Of a stretch of 64,000 bases of DNA, positions 14,401-26,410 are shown in pieces. Both the position numbers and the translations under genes were made by a program. Below the pieces are notes generated by a model. The model saw only the letters and a list, made by a program, of their open reading frames with translations. It was not told the DNA's origin and made no database searches. Location of the stretch: positions 850,134 through 914,133 of the forward strand of contig BCKK01000008.1 in assembly GCA_001600615.1 (NCBI GenBank), in the 5' to 3' direction. Origin of the DNA: Dioszegia crocea (lineage: Eukaryota; Basidiomycota; Tremellomycetes; Tremellales; Bulleribasidiaceae). The first letter of the stretch is position 1. Each line of letters starts with the position of its first letter.

Positions 14401-17400
14401 TCGTTGGAGTAGGTCGATAATGGGATACAAGAGACGGATGATTGCCGAGAATGACATGAGGGTGAGGGATAACCATTGGCGCGGGAAGGCATCAAAGTGG
14501 ATTACAGACGAACAGAACGTGATGACACCTTTCAGAGTTGATGACGTCCGTTTTTTACCCTCGATGTCGAGCATCTCCAGGAGGTACCTGTCGACGTTCT
14601 GTCGGGGGGTCGCCAGGACCAGAGACAGGATGACGACGGCGCATTCGGCCAGACCGCAGTTGAACGTCCCGATCTCTATGAGGCCCGCTTCGTCCCCCTT
14701 CTGGTTCTGCTCTAGGAGGGATGCAGGAGGGAGTTGGGCGACAAGGGCGAATGGGTGAGAGATTGGGAAGATGTCGGGTGTCTCTTTCCAGATTGTGCCT
14801 TCGGTCCGTTGTCGCTTGAGTGTGGAGATGGTGGCAGAGCTACGTAACTCGGCGTACGAGTCGCAGAGACTGGATATCAGCTGAGGTCTTCGTAAACATC
14901 AGGACTCACCTGGGTAATAGCGTCAAGAGGTATTCCAAATTATCCTGTTCTTGCATTCGCAACTCCTCTGACTCCTGCATGACCTCGGAATCCAACCATT
15001 CCTGCAGGCAGTTGATGGTCCATGCAACAACCTATGTCATCAGCTTGTTAAGACTCTCCGAGATCAAACGAGCTCACTGTAATTGCAAGCCTATTACACT
15101 CCATCCACTTGATCCTCTTCATATCCTTCCCCTTCTCATCCTCTACTCCATTACTGCTATACCCCTCTTCATATCGGCCCAAATGCGGCTTCACCCAGCG
15201 CACCAACGCAGGGATCAAAAGCGCCCTACTAGCCGCCGAATCAAATACGCTCTTGACGACCGCCAACAAAAGCAACAGCTTATACACCGCCATACTCCCC
15301 TTGGCAGCCGTAAGCGTATCCGCAAACGTAATGATCATTTGCGCAATTTCAACCGGCGCAAAGATCCTTGCGAGGGAGGGTAAGAGATCAGCATAGTGCT
15401 GAACCGCTAAAGTCTGGGTCCCGACTATGCCCTGATCTGTCGATCGCATCAGGGCGTTGATGTCTGATAAGACAGACTTGACTTGACGTTGGAAACCAGC
15501 CTCGATGTGAGCTGATGTCGCATCGAGGCCTACACCACGTCCTCGATCAAGTTCGCGAGATCGGATAATGAACCGGAAGAAGAGGTGCCATACTTTCAGG
15601 AACGAGCGGTAGGACTTTGTGTTGGGGGTCGACATGACGCTTTTCATACTAGCGAGTAATTGTGATGCCGATGCTGGCCGGCTGAAGTTTTGCGAGATGT
15701 AGATATCTAGGGTAGGTGTGAAGTTTGGGAATCGACGGTCGGTTGACATGGAAAGGATTTTTACAATGGCCGCAAAGACCAAAGTATCAATTTCGGATCG
15801 TTCGGTCCGTGTGTCGCTGGACCCTGGATTGGAAGTGAGGATTCCGAATAAAGCGTCTAGGACCGCAGGGATGAATTTCGAAATTTCATCCTCGCTCACA
15901 AAAGAGAAAGTGTTGAGGATGGATGAGAGAGCAGTGTGATTTCCGATAAGGTCTCGCCATCCGAATAAGGCCCGGAGGGTGTCGTCTGATGAGTGGACAG
16001 TCGAAGCGAGGAAAGTGCGCACGACGAGGCGATCGCGCAGAGGAGTCAAAGATCCGCGAGTGGATCCATCGCTCCATCCTGGCTGAGGAGCCGACGTAGG
16101 TGCCGACCCAAGATACACCGCCGGAGCAGGCGTCAACTGTTTCTCCAACCGGTAGAGAATCAGATTATGACTTCCGTCCTTGACAGCCCCTCCAGCCCCT
16201 ACAAGGGGTAGATAGGCAATAGCGAATGGCCTCTCCAGCTCTAGCGGATCAGAGTTCAAGTGCTTGTCCTTCCCCCGACTCCTAAAAGAGAGGAACAGAT
16301 GGACATCGCCAACTACAGGTGGTAACGACACCTTGATGAGTTCGCCATAAGTCGGCCGGTCGGTCTGGGTGAAGCACATGGAGTGGAAATGGGATACAGC
16401 CGGTTCTCCCGATCCGCCGGCAAACATTGCGCCCGGAATGAGAGTTCCGTCCGGTGTGCGTAATTCGACGGTTATTTGCACGTTGCCCAAATTGGCTGGA
16501 AGGATAGATTTGCGTAATCGGATAGAACCCCCGCCAGTCGAAGGGGAAGGGAAAAAGGTGGCGGACCATAATTTGATGTAGATGTCATTGCGGGTTTGGT
16601 GCGGTGGGACAACGTCGGGGAAGCCGAGTCGAGCCGAGAGTGGGGATTCGGCCAGGATGGAGGGATGCTCATGCACCAGCTGGTCGACATCGCCTTGGAG
16701 GACTCGGACGCCAACGGCAATAGCCTCCGCCCTGATTATTAGCTTGGACTAAAATACTCGCGGCGGGGCTTACCTTGGCGAAGTCGAAACGTCCTTCATT
16801 CGACCATAAATGATGTCCTCATGCAAAGTCGCGAACGCCTCTTCCGATTGCGGCGCAAAGATTGGGATAGAAAATTCCATTCCACCCTTTTCACCACCGT
16901 CACTGAGCATCTTGTTGAGTTTCGGTAACTCCAAGACCGCACACCCCAGTGGACGCCGGAAGGATGGCCGACCATCGATAATACTAGCCGTGGTCGTTGC
17001 GGACGTTTCGACTGTATTGGTCCGATGACCTGCGAATCCGGAAGTAATGGACCACGAATCGTCAGTGACGACTGATGAGACGGAAGCTTTGCTTCGGGCA
17101 GTATCGGTATGGTGACCATGCGGTGATAGGTAGGTTCCGGTGGGTCTTACGCTACTAGGACGACGGATTGAGTCTGAGGTAGATCTCGAGCCGCTCGAGC
17201 TAGCTTCCAACCGGGTATTAACGGCGCCATTCCGGATAAGCCGACAGACGAGGTATACCTGTCCATGCCCATTCACTTCATCCCCTTTCAGGTCGGTGAA
17301 GAGGGTCCGAAGCCGGCCGAGGCGCTGTTCGGCATCCCGAGCTGGGCTGCCTAGGTGATTTAGGATCAGGCAATATTCTTCGGTGATGAATTGATTATCA

Positions 17401-19124
17401 GTTTTGCTGAAGAGGGAAAAGTATAACTCGGCAGTTTCGCCAGGTGCGCAAGGGGAGGCAATGAATGCTCGGAAGTCGAGTAAGAGGTGGTAGAACGTTC
17501 CGGCAAGGGTTGTGTGGGGCTTGGCGACTGCCTGGAGGGATCGTCGGGGGTCGGTTCGGAAGGTGCCGGGAGTGGGCATCCGGCCGAATAGGGTGTCGAG
17601 AGGTATAAGGTCTATATATGCCAGCTGAAACCATTAGCTATTGCTTTGGAGGTTGATTTCGCGCCGACTCACCTGTACCTGATACACATACGCCGTGATG
17701 CCATTCATGTATCCAGACTCCCCAATTGCCCTGCTCTTATCCACCACCATCACACTCCCATCTTCCAGACTCCGCACAATAACCTCGAGTCCCTGGGCGA
17801 CATTGCACTTCACCAGCCTGGATACGCATTCCCGGCGGACACGAATGAGCTCGTCTGCGCTCAATGTCTGAGAGAGGAGTTGTCGTCGGCCGAGAAAGAG
17901 GGCGTCAATGTGTTGAACGACGAGATTGAAGAGGCGATATTCTCGATTTGCAAGATATGTCGGAATACGCTGGGGTATCAGCGTGTAAACTTACACTGAG
18001 AGAATTGGCACAATGTGACTCACCCCATACCATTCCCTTATAGCACATGCGATCTCATCAATCAACGGCCATTGTTGACCCGACACTGTCGAATCCCCAG
18101 CTGTCAAAGTAGGCAATGGCGGTTGTTCTTTGTCCCCTGCCTCTTCCGTATCCCCATTCCCATTGGCCAGCAATAGTAAGGATTTGGGCCGACCAGTCCT
18201 ACTTGGGCCTGAACCATTTGGCGCAGGTGCCATTCCGAGCGATTTCCGCTTGCTACCTTGGAGATCCACCACACCTTCCATCTGACCCAATTCCCCATTG
18301 GTAAGAGTAGGGCTAACGACCGTCGATTTATTCCCTGGTGAAAGCTCCGATTCATCCTCCTCTTGCACCACGTCCATCTCATATCCCTTCGCTGCGGCTT
18401 GTGACTTCTCTTCCGCCATTCTGACAGCAGTCTGATATGCCTCTGAAGGCTCGCCAAGGTCGTCGACTGCTAAAGGGCGCGGCTTGACGACTGACGAGGG
18501 GAAAATACCGACCAGTACAGACGGTTCGGGCCGGGGAAAGGCTGAGGTGGATGTGAGAGGCGGAAGAGGTTGGGGTTTGGGCATGGGTGCGATTGAGAGG
18601 AGGGAAACGGCTTGAATGACATATCTGTAGAGTGTCAGTGATGAATATTAGGCAGAAATCATTGGAATAATGCGTCGGCAGCGTTTGATGGCGAGGAAAA
18701 GACCAGCTTTTCAGCCTCCGCTCAAACAGCCCTTGGACACTAGACATCCCTTCTGATAGCCTTATTATCTCCGGCACAGAGTGAAGATCAGGACTCACCC
18801 TCTATACCACACCTCCCCTTTCCCACCATCATCCCCCGCACATCTAAACTCCTCAAACGCAAAGAACTCATCCCCGACATCTAGCGGTACCTCGTACACA
18901 TTCGCCTTATCCCCAAATCCTCCGGATCCATTCACTCCAGCACCATGCGCAGACCCCGGAGGAGCTAGACCCGACCAAGAGAATCGATTTCGCTGGCGTG
19001 ATCTGGCGGAAGATGGGCCCGGCTCGCCATTCTGCGCGGGGGAGTTGGGCGGGGAAGGGTGAGGATGGAAAGGATAGATACAGTAGCCCGAGACCATATG
19101 TGGGAGAGGAAGCCAGCCTGCCAT
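11454..19124 (-). CDS. DOCK-family Rho/Rac guanine nucleotide exchange factor
   Basis: Large multi-exon gene, roughly 2,200 residues, with more than ten short introns; exon ends were not all resolved. The N-terminus (MAGWLPLPHMVSGYCIYPF) leads into an SH3-like segment with DVGDEFFAFEEF and GIFPSS signatures. The long alpha region (18.0-16.8 kb) is followed by the DHR-1/C2 lipid-binding domain around 16.6-16.1 kb (RNDIYIKLWSATFF, HFHSMCF). An armadillo-like middle follows, then the DHR-2 exchange domain from about 13.8 to 12.1 kb (HAETYEWT, ESLYYHAIDYFGE, QPGLVQFKPGQRL-like text, VCKDIAFHEALKN). The Ser-rich tail ends RRDSGA. DOCK proteins activate Rac/Cdc42-type GTPases at membranes; the exact GTPase cannot be read from the sequence. 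The SH3-DHR1-DHR2 order is that of the DOCK1/ELMO-binding class. Confidence 0.88.
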
Positions 19125-19646
19125 TTTATCGAGGAGCTGATGTAGTTAGCAAGCGTCAAGGAGGTGAGATGAGAGACTTTACTGATTGGGGTTTAGAGGC
19201 GATCCGAGCGTTGTCAACAATTTCAATGGCGGAAAAATCCTGTGCAATCGTTGAGAGCGATTTTCTTTGTATTTAGCGGTGGAGAACGGTCGAAGGAATG
19301 TGAAGCAGAGTAAAGAAGAGTGGATCCAACCTGCCTTGCGCGTGAGATGCCGCTGTATTGGTCGAATGAATGGTAGAGGAGCAGCAGACGAAGGTTTCAG
19401 AACCAAAGCTACCGTGCCTGGAAAAGGAGGTATGGAAAGATTTGGCTGTGGTGCGGGAAGGGACGGGTAGAGTGGCCAGTCCCGTCTGTTGCGATGTGCT
19501 CGGGGCTATAGAAGAGCAGCTCACGTACTCTACATACTCAGTATAGAGAGAATCAACTGTCCAAGGAAAGGATAGGCTATACATCCGTCACTATATGAAT
19601 ACACATCGCGTCCTGCACGCGCCCCGGACGCCCTGGCCCAGACCGC
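19125..19646. other. Intergenic region upstream of the DOCK gene
   Basis: About 520 bases between the RRP15 3' end and the DOCK start codon. Short ORFs on both strands show no family features. It is presumed to be the DOCK promoter and leader. Confidence 0.45.
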
Positions 19647-20744
19647 CTATCGCCCAGAACCCCTCTTGACCAGATCCAAGAAACCCTCTTTGGTCAACTC
19701 CTCCTTATTTCCTCTACCCATAATGTTATCTTTATCCTTCTTTCCGTACCCCTTAACACCAGCCGCAGCGCCCGATTTAGCAATGACTGACGCGGGGTCA
19801 TTCGCCTCATTCTCATCTTGCCTCGAGGCGGTAAGAATCGCATTGAACAGCTTGATCACTGTCATATCAGCTTGGATTCCCATCAAATAGGAGTGCGGAT
19901 TCCTTAACTGACCACCTCGTTGTGCCGTCTTTCTCAACCCCTTTTCAAACTCTTGTCCACCAATGACTTCCCCCTCTTTAGCCCCCGAGTGACTCCAACC
20001 CTCAACGGCATCCCTCACTCTTGCCCGATCCTCCTTCTCTTCCTTCTCCCTCTTCACAGCCCGCGCAGCCTGACGCTCCAGCTTCTCCGTCGTGGCTGTC
20101 GCAGGCAGCTTTGCGCGTGAAAGTGAGAGAATCGGTTGTGCTTTTGACTTCTTGGTCTTTTTCTCTGGCTCGTTGATGGGTGTCTTTGTCGATTCGGACT
20201 GAGCAGCAGTGGCTGATGTCGAGACTTTCTTCGCTTTGGCCGGTCGAGTAGATTCGCTCAATAGGGAAGTAAGGGCAGATCCGAACTCGTCCGCTGTCGT
20301 AGGCCGTTTCCGCTCTAAACACAGTCAGCTTGGTTCCCAACCTCTGTCGGAAAGTTTCAACTCACTGACGACAGGCTTCACTTTACCGCCTTTAGACTGC
20401 GCCCTTTCAATTTCCTCATCCGTCCCCATTTCCTCATCCTCATCCTCGCCTCCAAACCCATCATCACTTCCCTCCCCTTCCATATCCTCATCCTCATCTG
20501 CATTCTTCTTGGGCACCTTCGCCTGCTTCCCCTTCACTTGCCCAACAACCTTGCCCTTCTTCTGAGCAATAGTTATAGACTGCTTGGGCTTCTTCGACCC
20601 GGGTCCAGCGGACGCCTTGCCTGTTGATCCGGAAGGCTTGGAGGATGATCCAGCCGTAGGACGGGTTGTGGAGCTTGTGATGGGTGTCTTTCTACCAGAT
20701 GAGGCTGCAGTAGGCTTCTTCAGGATAGACTTGGGAGGCGCCAT
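19647..20744 (-). CDS. RRP15: RRP15-like 60S ribosome biogenesis factor
   Basis: Three exons, 20744-20366, 20314-19913 and 19858-19647, giving 330 residues. The start is the ATG of MAPPKSILKKP, not the upstream in-frame extension. A basic Ser/Thr-rich N-terminus leads to a long acidic tract (DEDEDMEGEGSDD). The conserved Rrp15 core follows: PILSLSRAKLP, Lys/Glu-rich coiled segment, EKGLRKTAQRG, and across the second splice RGVIKLFNAI, the hallmark of the family. Rrp15 acts in the nucleolus in pre-60S maturation and early 27S pre-rRNA processing (family knowledge). Splice phases restore the conserved VIKLFNAI block exactly. Confidence 0.88.
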
Positions 20745-21242
20745 GGTGTATAAGCTGTGGGAGCGTTGGGGTAGGATAGATGTGAGTGATAGGCTTCTTG
20801 AGGTGGAGGCTGGCTTGAAATTCTTTAAAGTTGACCCTCGGCAAAGTCGCCAAAACGCCACGTGGCTCACTCAAGTCCCTTGCCCTCTGTCTCCCTCTGT
20901 GAGAAATCAGTTCACTACTCCCTTGGTGCATCGTGTTGATGGCGCACGTCCTTGGGTCGCTGGTATCGCTGGTTCCGTGTGTTGGTCGGAGACTACAGGA
21001 CCATTGCTGCCCAGACCAAGACGAAAGCCGGGGGAAAGATGGGTGCGAAAAGGAGGATGTCAATCGTTTTTGCCACTCAAATTTGCGTCCCCCTGGACGA
21101 GCCCTCGCGACAAGAGCTCACTTAGTGCACACAAAGTCTTTATGCATGATTGACTGACCAGTTTCCTCACAATTAGTCAACATATCGTATTGGTCAGTCT
21201 TAGAAGCTTAGACAGAGGACCAAGCGCAGAGAGACGCAGAGT

Positions 21243-21306
21243 GCAGATCAGTCAGGGACCGTGCCTGAGATTGACAAATTGATCTGCAGCGCCGACCAGG
21301 CACGGT
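21243..21306. repeat. Interleaved inverted repeats (pseudoknot-like order)
   Basis: GCAGATCA at 21243-21250 pairs with TGATCTGC at 21280-21287. ACCGTGCCTG at 21258-21267 pairs with CAGGCACGGT at 21297-21306. The arms alternate a-b-a'-b'. Each repeat alone could be chance in 64 kb. Confidence 0.35.
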
Positions 21307-22484
21307 GGCGGGGCTGCACTTGCCAGCCTCTTCTCTCTTGGCGAAATCTTGATCGAAAGGCTGCAGATGTCAAGCGACGTCAAGCAGTGATATGCATAGT
21401 ATGCGCCAAGATGCGCCACCTAAACCCCGACACGACGGTTCAAGATGCTATAGCTTCACTTTCTCAAGGTCGGCCCGCGCGATCTTGATCGATAATGCAG
21501 ATCTACCCGCTATCTGAATACTTCTGCACCTCCTTGTAAGGTATGGTCACACGTAACGCTGCAAAGAGTATACTGCTGCCCAACATGCATCATGCATCAC
21601 AGGAGCCATGATTGCCTGAAATGCCGCCGGTCCGGAGACGGCGCGGCGGTACCGGTGTGCGGTGGCGGGATGACGCCAGTGGCGCTTTTCGGCGAAACTG
21701 CTCCAAGTCTTTAACCAGAATGGGGAAAACTCCCTATAGTAACGCTCGGCGACAAACGGTCCAATCTCATCCCATCCCTATGGCCCTGGGCGATCTCCCT
21801 TATTCGGGCAGTACTGGGCGGTTTATAGGCATGCGCGTCCGTCGATCTCGGTACGTTTTATCAATACAGTTTTTCCCTTAAGCCAGCCTCCATCCCACAG
21901 TCACTTTGTTGCTGCTCCACAACCCAGACATCAGGCTATAAACGGCCTATCCGGGACTGCCCAGGAAATCGCACATCACTCAGGCACCAGTTAGCGCCGA
22001 CATGTGGGCCCGTGGATCTCACTGATGACTCACTGTCGTGCCTTCATGGAGGAGCCCTAAAGACTGTTGATGGAATGTGTATTTTCTGATCGGACCTGTC
22101 GTTCCTCGAAACTTACATCTAACATCTCTGTCTTACTGCCGTTTGGTGCCTATATCGGCAAGACCAACTCTCACCATCCACCCAGTCTCCCCAAGACTAT
22201 TATCGGTCTGATTTCGGCGATCTCACCAATCTGAAACATCCGGCGGACGTAACGTCGATCTTGCGGCAATACCTCGTCTCGTACCTAGACTCCTCGGTGA
22301 GGTATGCTGCACTTTCGCATGCCAATTAAATACCCAACGTTCCATCATGGACTGATACCATCAGCACTAATCATCAAGCGACAGCGAAACACGCACGAAA
22401 CCTGAAACACGGACGGAAAGCGCCACTAGCTTGTCCGAAACGTCCAGGCGTCGAAGATCACTCAACCTTGACGCACACAGCTCA

Positions 22485-22496
22485 CGGACGCGTCCG
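22485..22496. promoter_or_regulatory. 12-base palindrome containing ACGCGT, in a GAAAC-rich cluster
   Basis: CGGACGCGTCCG is a perfect palindrome with an MluI-type ACGCGT core. Around it (22380-22502) GAAAC occurs repeatedly, often as CCGAAAC. It lies about 900 bases upstream of the HSF-type gene. A regulatory role is inferred. Confidence 0.3.
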
Positions 22497-23397
22497 AAAC
22501 ATCTGTGTGTGCTGCCTGTGTGGTGGCGTCGTCCTTCCGGGTACCGCCATCTGCAGGCTTCGGCCCCGAAGCTGCTACTTTTTGCGTCCGGTCGTGCGAC
22601 ACAGCCAAACAAAGCCAACAGAAACTGTAAACACCGATCACATCATCCCTCACTACGGGACAAATTTGATCATCTGCGGGAGGAGTGAGTCGATGTTCGC
22701 TAGCTTGTTCTTGTTCGGTTGCTGAGATACGGCACGGGACGACCGGCCCAGGCACGGGCGCGGAAAGGGAGGGACACAAAGTGGAGAAGCTGACAGACAC
22801 ACAGACCATCCTTTGGGTGAGGCTTAGCCTAGGTCCGGGATCGGGCGCGTCGGTTTGATTTCGGGGCGGAGTGGCAGAGGCAGAGGCAGATGAAAGACCT
22901 TACTCCTCACTGCGGATTGCTGACATCTACTCGCGGGCCCCGGTGGTAATACCCCTGAGTCAACAAGGTAAGTGGGGGAATGTTTCACTTGTCAGAGTGG
23001 GGTATCAGCCGCCGTTCCTTTACCCTCAGGCCCCGCCCCTTTCCCTCCCCTCCCCCACTTTGGACACCTGTCACCCCTTTCACCTCTTGGCTGTTGCTGT
23101 GCTTTGTCCACTAGCGACATGTGGCGTTTAGAACTTACCGCCGGCTTGTTCTGAATCCAAAAGTTTCAACTATCCCCTTGACCGAAATTATCACTCTCCC
23201 TTCCCTTCCCTTGTCTCTTGCTGTTCTGTTCTGTTGTGTCCCCTGACTGATACACAGTTGGCTACCTACACCCAGAACACCCTCCTCCCTTTCTCATACC
23301 CATCATCCAACTATACCCCCCCATGCGCTAGAAGCGAGTATAAATCCCATCTCTCAATTCATCCACCCAGACCCAGACGCTACTTGCCCCGTGGCGC

Positions 23398-26131
23398 ATG
23401 GATCCCCCCTCCGATCGCTGTTCGCCCGAGAGGCCGAAGCGTCGCCTCTCATCACGCCCATCATCCAACCTCGACTCGGCCGGTAAACGGCTTCGTACCG
23501 GTCTAGACACCTCCCCAACTCGAGCTTCAGACCCAAAGGACCCCTCTGCCTCTGAATATCAACTCCGCTCATCCTCATCCTATCGTCCCATCGCGTCGCA
23601 TCCCCGAGATGTCCCGGCACCCTCAGGCTCCACGTCATACCGCCAACACACTCACTCATCCTCCTCGTCCGCCCTCTCGCCGGGCGGCAGTGAGTCAGCA
23701 TCGGACGATACGGCTCTAGTGGACGAGCCCCAGTGCAGTCAGGCTCCACGTCGTCTGTCTCAATCTGCGCGCTTACCCCATATCCCAGCTCCATCCTCAG
23801 CATCGACGGCAGTGGCGCCATACCTTGGTCCCAGCTGGGTAACAGCCGAGACCGACCCGCATCGATATCAAACCCAATCTTCATCCACCTCATCTAGCTC
23901 CTCATCTCATCGCTACCACCCCAACCATCCCATCGAGACCAACGATGACCGCCAACACAGCCCACCGCCCAGCCTCACCCTCTCGACCGGCCAACCACTC
24001 GTCAACCCTCCTCTCAAAACGCAGGCGGCGTTTGTCGGCAAGCTGTACTCTATGCTGGAGGATGAAGAGATTAGGAAGACGGGTTTGATCTACTGGTCAG
24101 CTGGAGGCTCGACCTTTACCTGTCCCAACCCTGCGGACTTTGCCAAGTAAGACTAAGCTGTGCTCCTTATCTTACACAGTGGCGATAGCTGACTTGTCCA
24201 GAAGTGTCTTGCCCCGATTCTTCAAGCACAACAATTGGCAATCTTTCGTCAGGCAACTCAACATGTACTCGTAAGTCTTCTCTACACCATCAGTACATTC
24301 AAACCAAACGCTGACGAGTCCAGCTTCAACAAAGTAAGTCAAGTGGCGAGATGCGCGCCTCTTTGGACCCCCGAAAACATCCACTCCCCGCCACTTTGAA
24401 TTGTCTCGGATGCTAATCCCGCAGGTGAATGATCTACACGCAACCACAACCGATTCAACAGCTTGGGAGTTCCGCCATCCTTTATTCCGTCAAGGTGAAT
24501 CCCACCTTCTCGCCTCGATCAAACGCAAAACCACCCGTGGTCCAACCCACACCGACGGTCCTCTACACCTCCTTTCTCCATCCGGCGACGATAATGATTC
24601 GGGCGTTCGGACCGGTGGAGCCATGGCTGGTTGGATGCAGGATGAGGGCGGCGGCCCGACCACTTCTTCGCCTGTCACCACCTTGCCCACCCTGCCTAAT
24701 ACCGCAGCACCCACCCCTCAGCCTCGTCCGGAGGTATTCGGGTATAATTTGAAAACGGGCGAAATGATACAGTCACGTCCATACGAAGCCTCTAGCCGCT
24801 CGTCGTCAAAGACCTACGCGGCTGATTTGGCTCGGCTACACGGTATCCGATCATCAGCCCTCCCTGCTATCTCTACACCAACCCCAACTCCCCATCCTCC
24901 CCAGCGACCCCGAGCGAAACGGCATCATTCGGATAATGATAAACAAGGACCGCCGGTAACCTCACATCCGAACCCGAACCGGGGGTCTTCCTCGGGTTAT
25001 CGACATCAGCCACTTGAGTCTTTCCCAGCTTCGACATACTCTGATTCATCCCAACAGTATCCCCAACCGTCCATCCCGAGCCCATCGCCCATTATGGCGT
25101 TAACGGGCCAGGTGGCGTTTCTTGAGGAGCGGATCGCCAAGTTGAGCGATACGCTCTCGGTGGAGCGTGTAGACAATGTCAGATCGCATTTGGACATGTT
25201 GTCTTATGTGGCTAGTATCACCCTGTGGCTACCTAGTAAGTCAACCTTTCACAAGCGAGTCTAGGAGCTGATTTGGCAGATGCTCCAAGTCGGGATATAA
25301 CTGCTTTGCAAGATGCGCTAGATCGACAAACGGCGGAATTGAGACACAAGTATGATGCGCTTGTAGCGTCGGATGCTCTGGCACATCTGGCAAGCGGGTC
25401 TGTACAGGCTGAATCAAGGCGTATGGGAGGTCTGCCGAGGCATTTTGAAGGTCAGTCTTCTGCACCATTCCAATTTGGTTATCAGAGCTGACTTTCCAGA
25501 ATCTTCGGAACAACGGCAATCCCCCATGCCCACTCAACACAGATTCCAAACATTCCCATTCCCCGACCAAAATCCCCACCGTCCGTCTACTGGCGTCTCA
25601 CCCCATCTTCCCCCTCTCCTTCTTCGACGCCATACCGGAACCTCAAGCTATACAGGTCATGGAGGCAATGGCAATGGCAATGGCGGCACCCTTCCTCAAT
25701 TGCCTATAGGTCATGGTCAACCCCCACCACTTTTCAACCCGACAGACCAACGCCCTCCTGCCCTCACATCATCATACGATCTACCACCCTTTTCGCGCTC
25801 AGGTCTCATGCATGGTCCAGCCAGTTCATCTGGCCTTACTTCGCTTTTTGGCCAAAGCTCCAGTCGACCTCATACGCCTATGCCCGCACCGGGAATGATG
25901 GGGCCGGGTCGAAGAGCCAGTCGACCGATTGTTGGGTTGGAGAGTGGCCAAGATATCGAAATGTCGGCGTATAAGATGTCTGGAGATGGAAGAGGGTCGG
26001 GAGTAGTAGAGCCGAAAGGAATGGGATGGGCAGAGGGCGGTGGAACTCAAGGGACTCAAGGGGCAGGGGATGAGACCCCGAAATCTAGTCAAGGGATAGG
26101 AGGAGCGGGTATTCGGAATTTATTGAATTAA
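23398..26131 (+). CDS. HSF-type DNA-binding transcription factor
   Basis: Six exons: 23398-24146, 24202-24270, 24324-24333, 24425-25235, 25280-25450 and 25500-26131, giving 813 residues in frame. A Ser/Pro-rich N-terminus of ~200 residues precedes the HSF winged-helix domain (about 205-310): AAFVGKLYSMLED, IYWSAGG, PRFFKHNNWQSFVRQLNMY, SFNKVNDL, and WEFRHPLFRQG. A short coiled coil (VAFLEERIAKLSDTLSVE, near residue 500) could mediate multimerisation. The C-terminus is Pro/Gly/Ser-rich with a GNGNGNGG repeat. No receiver domain is seen, so it is not SKN7, and the family also covers HSF1, SFL1 and MGA1-like factors. I cannot assign the subgroup. The third exon is only 10 bases and completes the recognition-helix region. 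Confidence 0.9.
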
Positions 26132-26410
26132 ATCTCTTCTTGATATCTCAGCATCTTGGCCCACCCTCGCCTATCTATTGGATGATGTGGATGTGGATAA
26201 GTAGGTAGATAAAGAAGTAAACAAAACCAAAAATGTGAATGAAAATGTTTAAGCTGAGTGATGCTACCCCAGCAGTATGTCAATAGCGCTGTCACAGCTC
26301 GTTTCTGAGAATCCAGACGCAGAATGAGAGTCCAGCTCTGTGTAGGTAGGATGCATCAAAACAGATGATCCATCAACATCCCTACATTCCAAGCTCCAAA
26401 CATCCTGACC
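26132..26410. other. Convergent 3' region of the HSF-type and SCY1-like genes
   Basis: About 280 bases between two stop codons on opposite strands; 3' UTRs presumably meet here. An A-rich stretch occurs near 26208-26250. No gene is seen. Confidence 0.4.

Larger units (their letters stand above)
20745..23397. other. Long gene-free region upstream of the HSF-type gene
   Basis: About 2.65 kb, the longest stretch without a supported gene in the window. It lies between divergent start codons (RRP15 minus, HSF-type plus). ORFs are short and featureless. Notable content: interleaved inverted repeats at 21243-21306, a GAAAC-rich cluster with a 12-base palindrome at 22380-22500, and a possible leader intron (GTAAGT near 22968, CTGACTGATACACAG near 23260). 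A long regulated promoter or leader, or an unrecognised ncRNA, would fit. Confidence 0.5.

Noticed and set aside
22023..22089. TGATGA and CTGA arranged like box C and D of a snoRNA
   Set aside because: No terminal stem and no recognisable guide; such pairs of short motifs are expected by chance.
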